A DNA stretch of 64,000 nucleotides from Diphasiastrum complanatum. Lineage: Eukaryota; Streptophyta; Lycopodiopsida; Lycopodiales; Lycopodiaceae. Of this stretch, positions 46,672 through 58,169 are shown piece after piece. Position 1 is the stretch's first letter; each line of letters starts with the position of its first letter. Below the pieces are notes generated by a model. It had not been told where the DNA came from, ran no database searches, and saw nothing but the letters and a program-made list of their open reading frames with translations. The translations under genes and the position numbers were made by a program. The DNA is taken from the NCBI GenBank assembly GCA_029204225.1, contig CM055103.1, positions 19,172,925-19,236,924 on the forward strand, written 5' to 3'.

Positions 46672-47226
46672 ATAAATGGATTCTCCAGTTTTGGTAACAA
46701 GAGATCATATCCTATATGGATTATAGAACAACTAGATGATCAGTGGATCTCTAGAATATCAGATAAGACGGTTAAGGGTTTTATGGAAGGAAGAGATGGG
46801 ACATCAATAACATTGCAAAGAAAATTCTAGGATTGTAAAAATCTGATTATCAATGGAGTATTTTAATACCTATTCATAATATGGGAAAAAGAAAAACCAT
46901 TGATAAAATGTGGAGTATTTTGGGAAACTTTGAGGTTTAATCTAGATCCCGATGTGGTATCTCATTATTTACAAAATCAGAGGCTCTCAAATCTATTTCT
47001 CGCTTTCTTAATCAATTCTTTACTTAGTAATTTCTTGAATATAAGACATCAGACTGGTTTATACGATTCTTTCTAGCATGAAGTTATTCTTCTGAAAGAC
47101 CGTTATATCATATGAATTACTACTTTGGTGACTAGACTTGGAATTCAGATAAATTCTAAGGTTATTGTATTTCAATTTCTTAAACCTAGGATATCTCTTT
47201 TGCATAAATGGATTTCAGAGGAATGA
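46672..47226 (+). pseudogene. Decayed unknown protein shared with the LARD interior
   Basis: One plus-strand reading frame runs through 184 codons with only five stops (near 46825, at 46864, 47074, 47113 and 47224). It includes DDQWISRISDKTVKGFMEG, then an open block of 69 codons from 46867 with FNLDPDVVSHYLQ, and later a block containing VTRLGIQINSKVIVFQF. The DNA aligns with the minus strand of the LARD interior (about 23.94-24.44 kb). Codon-scale differences leave several residues conserved (WISRISDK.VKGF). I recognise no family. It sits between two copia fragments, so it was inserted or rearranged there. Confidence 0.5.
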
Positions 47227-47229
47227 TTA

Positions 47230-48680
47230 TACATTGATTGCAAATGGATCTTTAAGATCAAATATAATGCCAACGGAGCAATTGATCGAAGGAAGGCCAG
47301 ACTGGTAGCACGAGGATTCACCCAAATCCCGAATGTCGACTACAATGAGACTTTTAGTCCAGTCGTCAAGCATTCGTCGATCTGAATGCTCTTGTCTTAT
47401 GCTGCAGCTGCCAAATTTGAAGTACATCAATTTGATGGATAAACAGCCTATTTGAATGGAGTATACAAGAAGATATCTACATGATTCAGCCCGAAGGATA
47501 CGTTCTGAAAGGCAAAAAGAATCATGTCTGTAAACTCCACAAAGCACTGTACGGCTTGAAAGAATCTGCCAGGGCTTGGTTTCAGAGGATCAATACATTC
47601 CTCATTGAACAAGGATTTAAACCAAGCACTACTGATTGCAACATTTATTTGAAGTTAGTGCAGCAATCTTTCATTATCATCACCTTGTACGTGGATGATA
47701 CGTTGCTCTTCAGCAACAATACCAATATGGTTAAGGATTCGAAACAGATGTTGTTCTTAGAACTCGACATGACTGATCTGGACAAAGCTCACTTCTGTCT
47801 GGGAATTCAAATCCACAGAGATAGAGAAAATCGACTGATTTACATCACTCAACAAAGGTATCTTCATAATGTTCTTAACAGATACAATTTGATGAATTGT
47901 AAATTAGCTCACTCACCAATGGATCCAGGCCTGCATTTGTCAAAGGACCAAAGTCCCTAGACCAAGCAAGAAGAGGAGCAAATGAGAGAGTATCTGTATC
48001 GATCGATACTAGGATCTCTCATGTATGCAATGGTCTGTACAAGACCAGATATCTCTTTTGTTGTTAGCTCACTCAGCCAATACATGGCTAATCCTGGCAT
48101 TACCCATTGGAAGGCTCTTATTCGAGTCATGAGGTATATTTGAGTTACCATGGACCAGTGCATCTGCTATGGAGATGTCAGCAACGACAATCTTCATCAA
48201 CTCAGTGGTAATTTTGTGCAAGCTGGGGAGGAGATGCAGACAATCGTAAGTCCACATCTAGATTTACATTCTTCTTCAACAATGGTCCTATTTCGTGGAA
48301 CAGTCGTAAGCAAACCTCTATCGCACTTTCTTCTACTGAAGCAGAATACATTGCTGCTTCTCAATCTATTAAGGAAGCGTTTTGGTTGAAAAATTTGCTG
48401 TCAGACATCAATCTGTATCAGTACAACCCTACAATTTTGTTTTGTGATAACCAAAGTGCTATCGCCTTATCGGCCAACCTAGATCTCATTCTAGGAGTAA
48501 GCACATTGAAATCAGATATCACTACATCAGGGGCAAGGTTCTCGACAGAGAGGTGAGCTTAACGTACTGCAGAACGTAGGACATGGTTGCAGACATCTTC
48601 ACGAAAGCACTCAGTGTTAATGCACACAACAAATTTTGTGCATTGCTCAGTCTAAAGATCAAGGCATTCACGGATCCAGA
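47230..48680 (+). pseudogene. Ty1/copia reverse transcriptase and RNase H pseudogene
   Basis: Starts [15 protein letters not shown] and continues with [23 protein letters not shown], and the intact catalytic LYVDDTLLF (about 47689-47715), then SILGSLMYAM. RNase H is present up to AFTDPD and stop. Stops or frameshifts occur at about 47383, 47443, 47958, 48142 and downstream. Its N-terminal half may be the gag-integrase pseudogene at 40.7-43.2 kb. It ends with a TTAAGGGGAGG polypurine tract (48681-48691) and an LTR. Confidence 0.85.
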
Positions 48681-48691
48681 TTAAGGGGAGG

Positions 48692-49601
48692 TGTTGGATT
48701 TATTACTTCTACTCTCCTTAAATCCCATTTTAATCTGCCTCCATTCATGCTGCATATTTACTAACGTTGTTGCGCAGCCTGCATATTTACATGCAAATTC
48801 GCACAGACGAATAAAACGCAAAAGAATTGCGACACTGTGTTTTTACACAGGTTATGGTGATAGGCAAAACATCATCACCAACGGTCACTTCAGCACTGAC
48901 TGACATCACACCTTTTCACGCTCACCCCATGCAGCTGCGCTAATAGACTAGAAAACGACTGCGGCCACCCACGATCTCTTACAGACAGCACATCCACTGT
49001 ACTTTCCACATTTGTACACCTGTAATATAATGTATATATATACTGGATACCATTTGTGTATTCTAGCAGACGAGAATGGGTGAATAAGTTGATGAGTGAA
49101 GAGATAGATACAGAAGTAGACGAAGTAGATGCCCTGAGCATTGATTCTTCATTATTGTCAGAATTAAGGTTTCATCCCTTTTTATAGATTGAAATAAGTT
49201 TCGTAGGGCACGCGGTTTCGTCCGCTATTATCTGGTGCACTACCGCATTATTGACATGTATACGTGATATACTTAATCTGATGCAGTTCTTTAATCTGCA
49301 TTCAGATCTATGTTAATATTGCTATGCTTATCATTCATTCTATCTCATCTTTCTAGTTGTTCTTTCTGGTAATAGACGACTAATATATGGTCTTGTCTTT
49401 CGCGAATCATTCGCGACTAATTATCAGTCAAGCACAGTCTAGCTCTTCGCAAATCATTCGTGACATATAATTTGTCTTGCTATTCACAACAAATTATTCT
49501 TCACGCTTCATCCATTAATGCTTGGCTACGTAATCAAGAATGACCATGATTTCCATCATTAAAGTTCTATTAATTCTAATAGGCGTAGTCTCTCTCCAAC
49601 A
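48692..49601 (+). repeat. Copia 3' LTR, 910 bp
   Basis: TGTTGGATTTATTAC directly after the polypurine tract, ending TCTCCAACA. The end matches the LTR ending at 17135 (TTTCCAACA) and the length is similar, so this is the same LTR superfamily as 10928 and 17497. It includes repeated TTCGCGA(A/C)T words. Confidence 0.65.
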
Positions 49602-49896
49602 ATATCCTCATTGAGACTCCAAGTGCACGGGACACGTGTTGTAGAAAACCACAGTCATTAGGGTTCTAAAGTCCCTATAATCTCAATGCATAATACCTGG
49701 CAAAAAATAGGGCCTCCAATGCATAGTATCTCACCAGTGCATAAACGATTTTGATTGAAAAAAAAACCTTGCTGAATTCCCCATGTAAAAACCTAGAATT
49801 TGTTGACACCTATATGTAAAATAAATGAAAAACTATGTCTCGGGATAAAATCCCAAATGATGTTTTTTGGAACATATTACACAATTATGATACATG
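49602..49896. other. Intergenic, nothing recognised
   Basis: AT-rich, no frame or repeat of note. Confidence 0.4.
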
Positions 49897-51005
<1,109 letters not shown>

Positions 51006-52626
51006 TCAAGGGGAGAGCTTTACCCACACTGCATTGCTGGGAACACCATTGTTGATCACAAACAGCATGTAGTAGGACGTGGGAGCTACATTGTTGTTGG
51101 GAGGCGCAATTGCTGTAAAGTGATTGCGTTTTCCAACCATGACAACATCGCCCAGCAATGCTAGCTTTAGCAGGCGCTGGCCTTGAGCGTAGGAATGGGT
51201 GGTAAAGGGAGCACTTACCAGATTGATGGCCACTCCCCCAGGTGGCTGTGCCGGGATGGTAACTGTAACCACAAAGGGTGTGCTGTATATGATCACTGCA
51301 GGAAATTTGACTATAGTAGGTCTAAGTTGAGCCAAAGCCGGGTTGAGATAGGTAGGAGAGAATGCCTCCACTCTGAGCTCAGTGGGAAATTGACCTGTGA
51401 ATGTATATAAGTGGTGAGTGTTGCTGCCTGCTACTAGAATTCTTCCATCAGGGAGCAAATTGGCTGTGGAATGATACACTCTGGGGCTGCTAGTGGCTGC
51501 TAGAACAGAAAATCTTAGGCCTACAGCGTTGTTGGGTTCGTAGAACTGGATTAAGGGCTGCGTTCTTTGCATTTCCCCAGCCTTGGCAGCCATTGAGGGC
51601 TCCATTGATTATGAGGACATCCCCTGTGGGCAGGAGGATCATATCTCCCATGGTTCTTCTGAAGGGCATGTTTTCCATGAGCCATGTTGGATTGGAAGCT
51701 GTGACTGTCATGCGCCCACATGTCTGGGAGGCTGGGAAGAACGCCTTAGCGTTGCGAAAAGCCCCCGGATGGGCTCCCCCACAGATCAAAACGTCTGCTT
51801 GCTTGTATCCATCCGTGGCAACCAGAGGCAGCAGCACAGACGATCCTGCAGATGGGTAGTTCCTTGGCTCTCCAGGGATGGCGGGGTACTTCATCAGCAC
51901 CTTGTTATTCCTGTAGTTATACAGGATTGAGTCTTGGTTTGCAAAGATGAATAGATTTCCATCCGGGAGCAGATGAACAAATGGGTAGTAGTTATCATTT
52001 TGTGCGTCATCAGTCTGCTGCAGAAAAGGCAGGGCTGTTGTTCCTTGCCCATTGGCAGGCACATACTCTAGAGTAAACACCTGTCTCCCTCCCATGAGGA
52101 TTTGTGAGTTCCCATCAGGTAGCAGCTGATTTGTAGCATACCATCTTCCATTCTGCAACTTCTGATCGCTTGATTCTACCCAGTCACAGATGCCATTATC
52201 TGGGCATGGGGCATAGAATCTGATCTTGGTGTTGCCATCAAAGTCTCCCCCCGTCTGCACGAGGGTGCCATTTGCGAAGAATTGGCCCGAAGAACACCAT
52301 GTATCTGTTTGCAGGAATAAAGGCCTGATGCTGTTGGTAGCCGGGCTGAAGAGGATGGAATGAGCAGTGCAGTCGTGCTTCAGGATCAAGTCTTGGGGAT
52401 CGTCACGGCATCTGCCATTCGGAAGATTGATTTGGGATGCCCCTGCATCAGTGCGATCAAACAGGACCACATTGCCAAAGCGAGTGACTGCAGCATGCAT
52501 GGAGCAGACGCCTGCATTCTTCACAAGCAATTGCCAACTACCCTGAGCATGCACGTTATCCAAGCAGCAGCAGAAGAACACCAACAAGATCCACACTGAT
52601 CTGCGCATCCCACAGAATGCCATCAC
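51006..52626 (-). pseudogene. Glyoxal/galactose oxidase-like copper radical oxidase (one frameshift)
   Basis: Secreted copper radical oxidase, predicted to oxidise aldehydes or sugars in the apoplast and release hydrogen peroxide. It reads as a single exon from M at 52626. The signal peptide covers residues about 7-27 (VWILLVFFCCC..VHAQG). Active-site positions visible are C111 (TWCSSG) with Y163 (GRWYAT), the axial Y and H at 51474-51476 and 51471-51473 (RVYHST), and a distal H at 51195-51197 (TTHSYAQG). A DUF1929-like C-terminal domain ends at 51006. At about 51541-51546 the frame shifts: ALNPVL is in the first frame and YEPNNAVG in another, consistent with loss of two bases. Total about 540 residues is near family length. 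It may be a fresh pseudogene or a sequence error. Confidence 0.85.
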
Positions 52627-52641
52627 TGCAAAAATTATTCC

Positions 52642-52817
52642 CTGAGCCTGGTACTGTTGCAGGTGATCAGCAGATGAGCTCTAAGAGGAAGAAACAGAAG
52701 AAAAGCAGACCATAAAGAGAGATTGCAGACTGAGCCTGGTACTGTTGCAGGTGATCAGCAGATGAGCTCTAAGAGGAAGAAACAGAAGAAAAGCAGACCA
52801 TAAAGAGAGATTGCAGA
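52642..52817. repeat. Perfect 88-bp tandem duplication upstream of the oxidase
   Basis: Units at 52642-52729 and 52730-52817, apparently identical, each beginning CTGAGCCTGGTACTG. They start 15 bases upstream of the oxidase start codon, in its leader or promoter. Confidence 0.95.
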
Positions 52818-53239
52818 AGACAATTAGGCGTCTGAGACAGCCATGCATAGTGTGAATGGATGAGTTTGTTTTCTTCAAACTAGAAGCAAACACGTTTAAC
52901 AAAGAGGTTGTCTGGCAGAGAATGACAAAGTTAATCTTGCTGAATTAGACACAAAGCAGCCAGATCTGACAAGCTAGTGCTGAGACAATATGGCATGTAG
53001 CCATCATGAGCAGCCTTGCCACGAGGATAATTTAGCACAACAATCTAACAACATCCAATACGATCATCACCCATCCCACCAATCAGTAAATCTACACCTA
53101 GATGATCTCACGACTGATCCCATCCAAGCAGTATAACAATGATAGATAGCTCATCCAACAATGATAGATAACTCAACCAACAATGATCCAAGAATGATCC
53201 TTTAGAGCCATATCCTAATAGATAGCTCATTCATGAATG
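52818..53239. other. Upstream region of the oxidase gene
   Basis: Probable promoter-proximal DNA for the minus-strand oxidase; no element assigned. AATGATAGATA(A/G)CTCA..CAACAATGAT words repeat near 53130-53190. Confidence 0.4.
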
Positions 53240-53420
53240 ATCATCTAGTGCCATGTCCCCAAGGCTTTATAACAACCTCATCCCTTGAGCTACAAATCTG
53301 GTATCATGATTAGCCATTATCTCACTCATGATCATCTAGTGCCATGTCCCCAAGGCTTTACAACCTCATCCCTTGAGCTACAAATTTGGTATCATGATTA
53401 GCCATGATCTCACTCATGAT
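53240..53420. repeat. 91-bp tandem duplication
   Basis: TCATCTAGTGCCATGTCCCC begins at 53241 and again at 53332. The units differ by a few substitutions and a short deletion. Confidence 0.85.
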
Positions 53421-56398
53421 GACTAAATCCAAGTCATCCATTGACAACATTCTTTAACTAGCTATCATTCCCCTTTACACTTAAGGTTAATAAATGATCC
53501 GTCATAGTCAACATAGCCTAAGGATAATCACAACCTATTGGTCCTCTAATCTTTGATAGTCTATTCTTAAACAAGACAATTAGTCATAGTCAAAATAGCC
53601 CAAGTATAATCATTATTTATTGATTCTCTAATCTTTAATGGTCTAGTGACTGATTGACCTAAGTTAATCGGGGACATAACACCAACAATTGTACTCTCTG
53701 CTAGTATGTACAAGCATCAGGTCTTTTAACACTGTATTGGTTGCATGTTCCATTGCTTTTCCCTCAATCTTAAAATCCTCCTTTTAACTTCTCACTATTG
53801 CATGGTGCTAGGAGTTTTCTCACTTCAAAGTGTTTTGTACATGGAGTTGCGCATACAACTTTCTCAATGAACATGACACTCCCTTGCATTAGGACCAGAA
53901 CTTCAATAATCATTGTTGTCAACAAAATACACAACACGCCAAAGATCATTCTTGCAGCTGTTTTATCCAACATCACAACCCCTCTAGAGTGCAATCCAAT
54001 TTTTTCAGCCCTAGGCAGCAACAATGGAGTACATGGACCCGCCACTTGGCAACACTATAAATATTCACGTGCATAAATATTCTACAACCTATAATCAATA
54101 AAATGTCAGCTCATCTCAATTTCAGCAATTTAGTTATCGGGTTGGGACCATGGTACGATTACAGTAGTCATTTTATGCTGTACAAAATTTAATCCCAAAA
54201 TGTACATGCATATATGATTTAGTGTCACCTATCTTATGAATAGAAATTTGGTTTCGTGCGCTTACAACTCTGTTGAAACTATTAACCAGTCACCATTGAC
54301 TCTGCATCACAAGTAATGCCTTATTCTTAGGTTAGAAACCCAAAAATCTCTACAATATTTTCCCTTGCATCACAAAAACTACTACATCTTGTTTTTCAGA
54401 ATGTTAGTTGCCCACACTTTTGTCAAACACCACCTGAATGTTATCCCATCCCCTGTTGCCAGTCGAGAAAAAAAAAAAAAGCCCGTTCAACAAGGGCCAA
54501 AATAGCTAATGGATCTATTATCTTTCTTGGATTTTTCACTGCTCCTGAATATGTGTGAGCATGTAATTTGAAAAGTGCATTCTGCAAAAGAAAATTGAAA
54601 ATTCTGATGTTTCATAGTTGTCCTGAATATTAGGTGGGCTTCCCATTCAGCCCTAGTGTAGAATTGGATTTTTTTGTTGCAGATGGGGTGCAAATGTGAA
54701 ACATTTGGTTGTACAAATGCACACAGATCACTAAATAAGATTCACTTACATTGGAAGATATTTCCTCAAGCCTGTGAGAAGTTGCAACAGCTTCAATGTG
54801 CAAGCATGCAGATACACCTAGCAGACGTTGGCCATTTTAGATGCACTAGGTTTAAGCTGACAACACTGGCCATGCACAACACTATTAGAAAGCTAGTAAA
54901 TTTGGAGCAAATCATGACTTTTGTTTCAAGCAATGAGCAGAGAAGCTCATTTGGCTCAGGCAGCCCAACGTCATGCCAGCACGGACCTTAATTGTCTCCT
55001 AGACCAAGCAATCTGTTGTCTTTACTGCAATTTATCAAGCATGATTTACTAGCCGAATTACAAAAAATAACCAGCAAAATATTGCCACAAATTTATTGGG
55101 CTTTTAGGCCAGGTCCCCAGAATCTTTGGGCTGGCAGAAATGTTCCACTTGAGAATCACCAAAGCAACCAAAGTGCTTACTTTTCACCCTTAACCAGATT
55201 TCTGGTTTGGCTACCCCAAACATGTGTATTTTTTGGCTCAAACAGTAGGATAATTTTGCATTTAGCAAGTCTTTACAAATGCTCCCCCTCTATGAACTAG
55301 AAGTCCAGAAATGTTTCCACTCAGCAAAGCTATCAAAAAGGAGAAAAAAAACAAATGCTGCCCAATCCTGTGGCACTCTATTGACAAAAGTATCCTAGCC
55401 ATTTATTTGACTAAGACAGACCTGGAGGATTGAAACTTTCTTTGTAGTTGCTTGAACATTTGTAATTTGAACCCACCTTAACTAACTTCAGATACTCAAA
55501 ATAACACCTCTACAAAATGTAGCAGTTACACATCTGTACAGCGAGTACAATTCTGACAACAGCAAAAGGAATGAACCAAACTTTAAGAGACTTTTGCGAC
55601 TGTTCATCAGCAAACTAAGATTCTGAATACATCTATTCGAATATGCTCTACGAAAGGTAACCGGTAACACATATTTCTAAACAACTCATTAAAAATTTTC
55701 AGCCAAATTACAAAAACTACAATTTTCATTTTTCATAATAAGCAAAAAGACCACCATATATATGCTTGAGAAGATTGTTGATAGATTTTCAGTGCTTTGA
55801 TTGCCTACTCTTAAAAATCTATAATGATAGTAGCATTGGGCACAAACAAGCACGCTGCAAAATGGGCTTTCAGTGAGTTTCCAGGAAATAAGCAATCAAT
55901 GAAGATCAATCAAATGCTTTGTTTGGTCGATAAAGTATAGAAAACTGCAATGAATTTTTTGTGCAAGCATGATTTAAAAGTGCGGTGAATTTCTTATGCA
56001 TGAAAATTTCTGAACAGATTGAAGAAATTCAGCACGTTCAGTCTTTTCTTATAGTTAAAAATTTGAAACCCGTCTCCATCTTCCTGCATCAGGCCTAGTC
56101 AGAAACATTTCTTCAACACCCTCGTACTACATGACATCAATAGATTATAGCACATACATTCACTTCATGTATCAATTTTTTAAGAGGCCACATTAGCTTA
56201 ATATCTTTTGTCAACACAAGTATGCATGACATCAAACCAAACGCGCCAATAAAAACTCAGATGGTCTGTGGCTCCACTATGATGAGAGTTAAACACTACA
56301 AACTAATGCTCGTAATCTACAGAAAGGAGATGAGGTGTCGGCCATTTGCTAAGGCGGTAAGTGACATTAGGGTGCAAGCATCCTGGTTTGTAGATAAT
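53421..56398. other. Intergenic region between oxidase and eIF2-beta
   Basis: No recognised gene. A frame at 54674-54991 begins MGCKCETFGCTNAH right after a TTTTTTTGTTGCAG acceptor-like sequence, but no domain or partner exon was found. Short A runs and AT-rich DNA elsewhere. Confidence 0.4.
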
Positions 56399-57922
56399 CT
56401 AAGCAGCTGCTGTCTTGCGACGACCAACCCTTGCAACAAAACCAGCTTTGATAGGTGCCACTGAACGAGAGCAGCCACACTGCAAAGATACAACAAAGAT
56501 CTGTCACTGCCACACCATCTTACTCTGGTGATGCTTTTATCACAGCTGTTCTTAGATAACATCAAAAAGTCTGCAGTTTGCAATTACCTGCTCACATCGT
56601 AGAAAAAGCAACCGGTTCTCCTTTGAAAGGATAGTGTCTGGACTCTTGCAGCCATTGCACATGACATATTCATCTGGAAAGATCCACGGAGCTTTTCAAA
56701 ACAAAGAAACTATAGGCCTGATGATTCAAAATAATAGTTTGCATGCAAGAGGTGTAGGGCACAACCCCTTTGAGATACCAATGTGAATTACTCATGATTA
56801 CTAATCACAACATTTGTTTTTGTGACATAAAAGACTTAGGGAAGGCATTCTCAGCCTTCGCAAAACAGGAACTTACTCACGTATCGACGCAAAATACCCT
56901 CAAAGACTTTTGGAGGAAACCGTCCCTTGACAACCAATCGTTGTTGCCCATCCAAAGATCCACTTGTTCCCAGCTCAGCAAGTAAAAATGCCATCACATG
57001 CTCAGGTTGTCTATGCATGCTGTCAAAGACAACAACATCAGCAGAAGTCCAAAAGACATGAAATACTACCTAGTCTGGAGACAACAATAGAGCAATATTG
57101 CAGATCCACTTGTTCCCAGCTCAGTAAGCAAAAACACCATCACATGCTCGGGTTGTTTACGTATGTGTCACAGACAAAAACATCACACAAAGCCCAAAAC
57201 ACACAATATATTACCTAGTCTGGAAGAATGAAAAAGGAGTAACGTGCAATATTACTCTTTTTGGGGACTAAGGTTATAATTCCATCCTGGAAGGTGACAG
57301 AAAGAGTGGCGTAAAAGGTTACCACTGAAGCCCCAAAACATCAGTCACTTCAGAGAAAATGTAGGAAACAAACACACTCATCGTACTCTTCCATAGAAAG
57401 GCTAACTCGTCCTTGCTTTAGCAATTGAATCAATAAATATCTTAAATAAGAGAGTCTTAATGCAGATTCAAAGAGAATTTTAGCACAAAACCAAAGCCAG
57501 ATCTTAATAAGGGCAAAGACAGTCATAGTACTTTTCTATCCCCTGTAACTTGATAAATACTTACCTTTAAAACTGCCACAAAATCCAATACTTGCCATAA
57601 GTGGCATATAAGAAACATCACGAATGTCCCTCATCATGACAGTGTGTTGCAAAGAAACCAGATAAGATGCCCATGTTGATGGGAGTATAAATTACGTAGT
57701 ATCGGAAGGAATTTTGAGGATGCATGCTCCTTACATCATTATCCAGAAGAGATTTCTAACCATGAAATAAGCTTACGTTTTGCAAAGGTCCATGAAGTTG
57801 ACAAACACGGTTTTCTTGGTACCCTCCCTCAGAACCTGGGGAGGCCTCATAATTGTTCTGCGCCTATCTCCAGCAAGCTCAGGATTGTTTTCACGTAGAA
57901 TATTGAACACTCGATCAAGGAG
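56399..57922 (-). CDS. EIF2B: Translation initiation factor eIF2 subunit beta, C-terminal exons
   Basis: Beta subunit of the eIF2 complex that carries initiator Met-tRNA to the 40S ribosome. The symbol is provisional; it means eIF2-beta, not the exchange factor eIF2B. Four exons on the minus strand: 57777-57922, 56877-57019, 56588-56673 and 56399-56479, with GT-AG introns, encode the last 151 residues. They cover the core fold ([54 protein letters not shown]) and a C-terminal zinc ribbon. The ribbon has CNGC and, after about 17 residues, CEQC, whose second cysteine is first in the last exon. The product ends in [10 protein letters not shown]. The frame is open throughout. N-terminal exons with lysine-rich blocks were not found downstream to 64000. 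Confidence 0.93.
56956..57253 (-). repeat. Tandem duplication copying the 5' half of an eIF2-beta exon into the intron
   Basis: Copies at 56956-57101 and 57102-57253. The first includes the exon 56877-57019 start and its acceptor. The second carries a diverged version still readable as [18 protein letters not shown], but its acceptor GACAG is changed to GACAC and no following donor exists. Confidence 0.88.
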
Positions 57923-58169
57923 CTGCAGTTTAACATACAAATGTAACACTCCACAAACAAGCAGCTTAAAGGAACAACAGCAAGGTGCTCATACATGCTA
58001 AAGGTTTAACAAGCGTTCATTTTTTAAAACATGAGCTCAATGATCACACGGCACCTAAGAGAAACTAGAATAACAAAACAAGCCACAAAAATTAAGATTT
58101 CAAAGTAGGATATCATAATTCTCGATACTATGAACAGAGACTAAATTGATACACTTGAGAGATAACGCT

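Noticed and set aside
53660-53675. GGACATAACA near 53670 as another LTR end of the shared-terminus family
   Set aside because: No primer site, polypurine tract or paired copy nearby; a 10-base match is too short.
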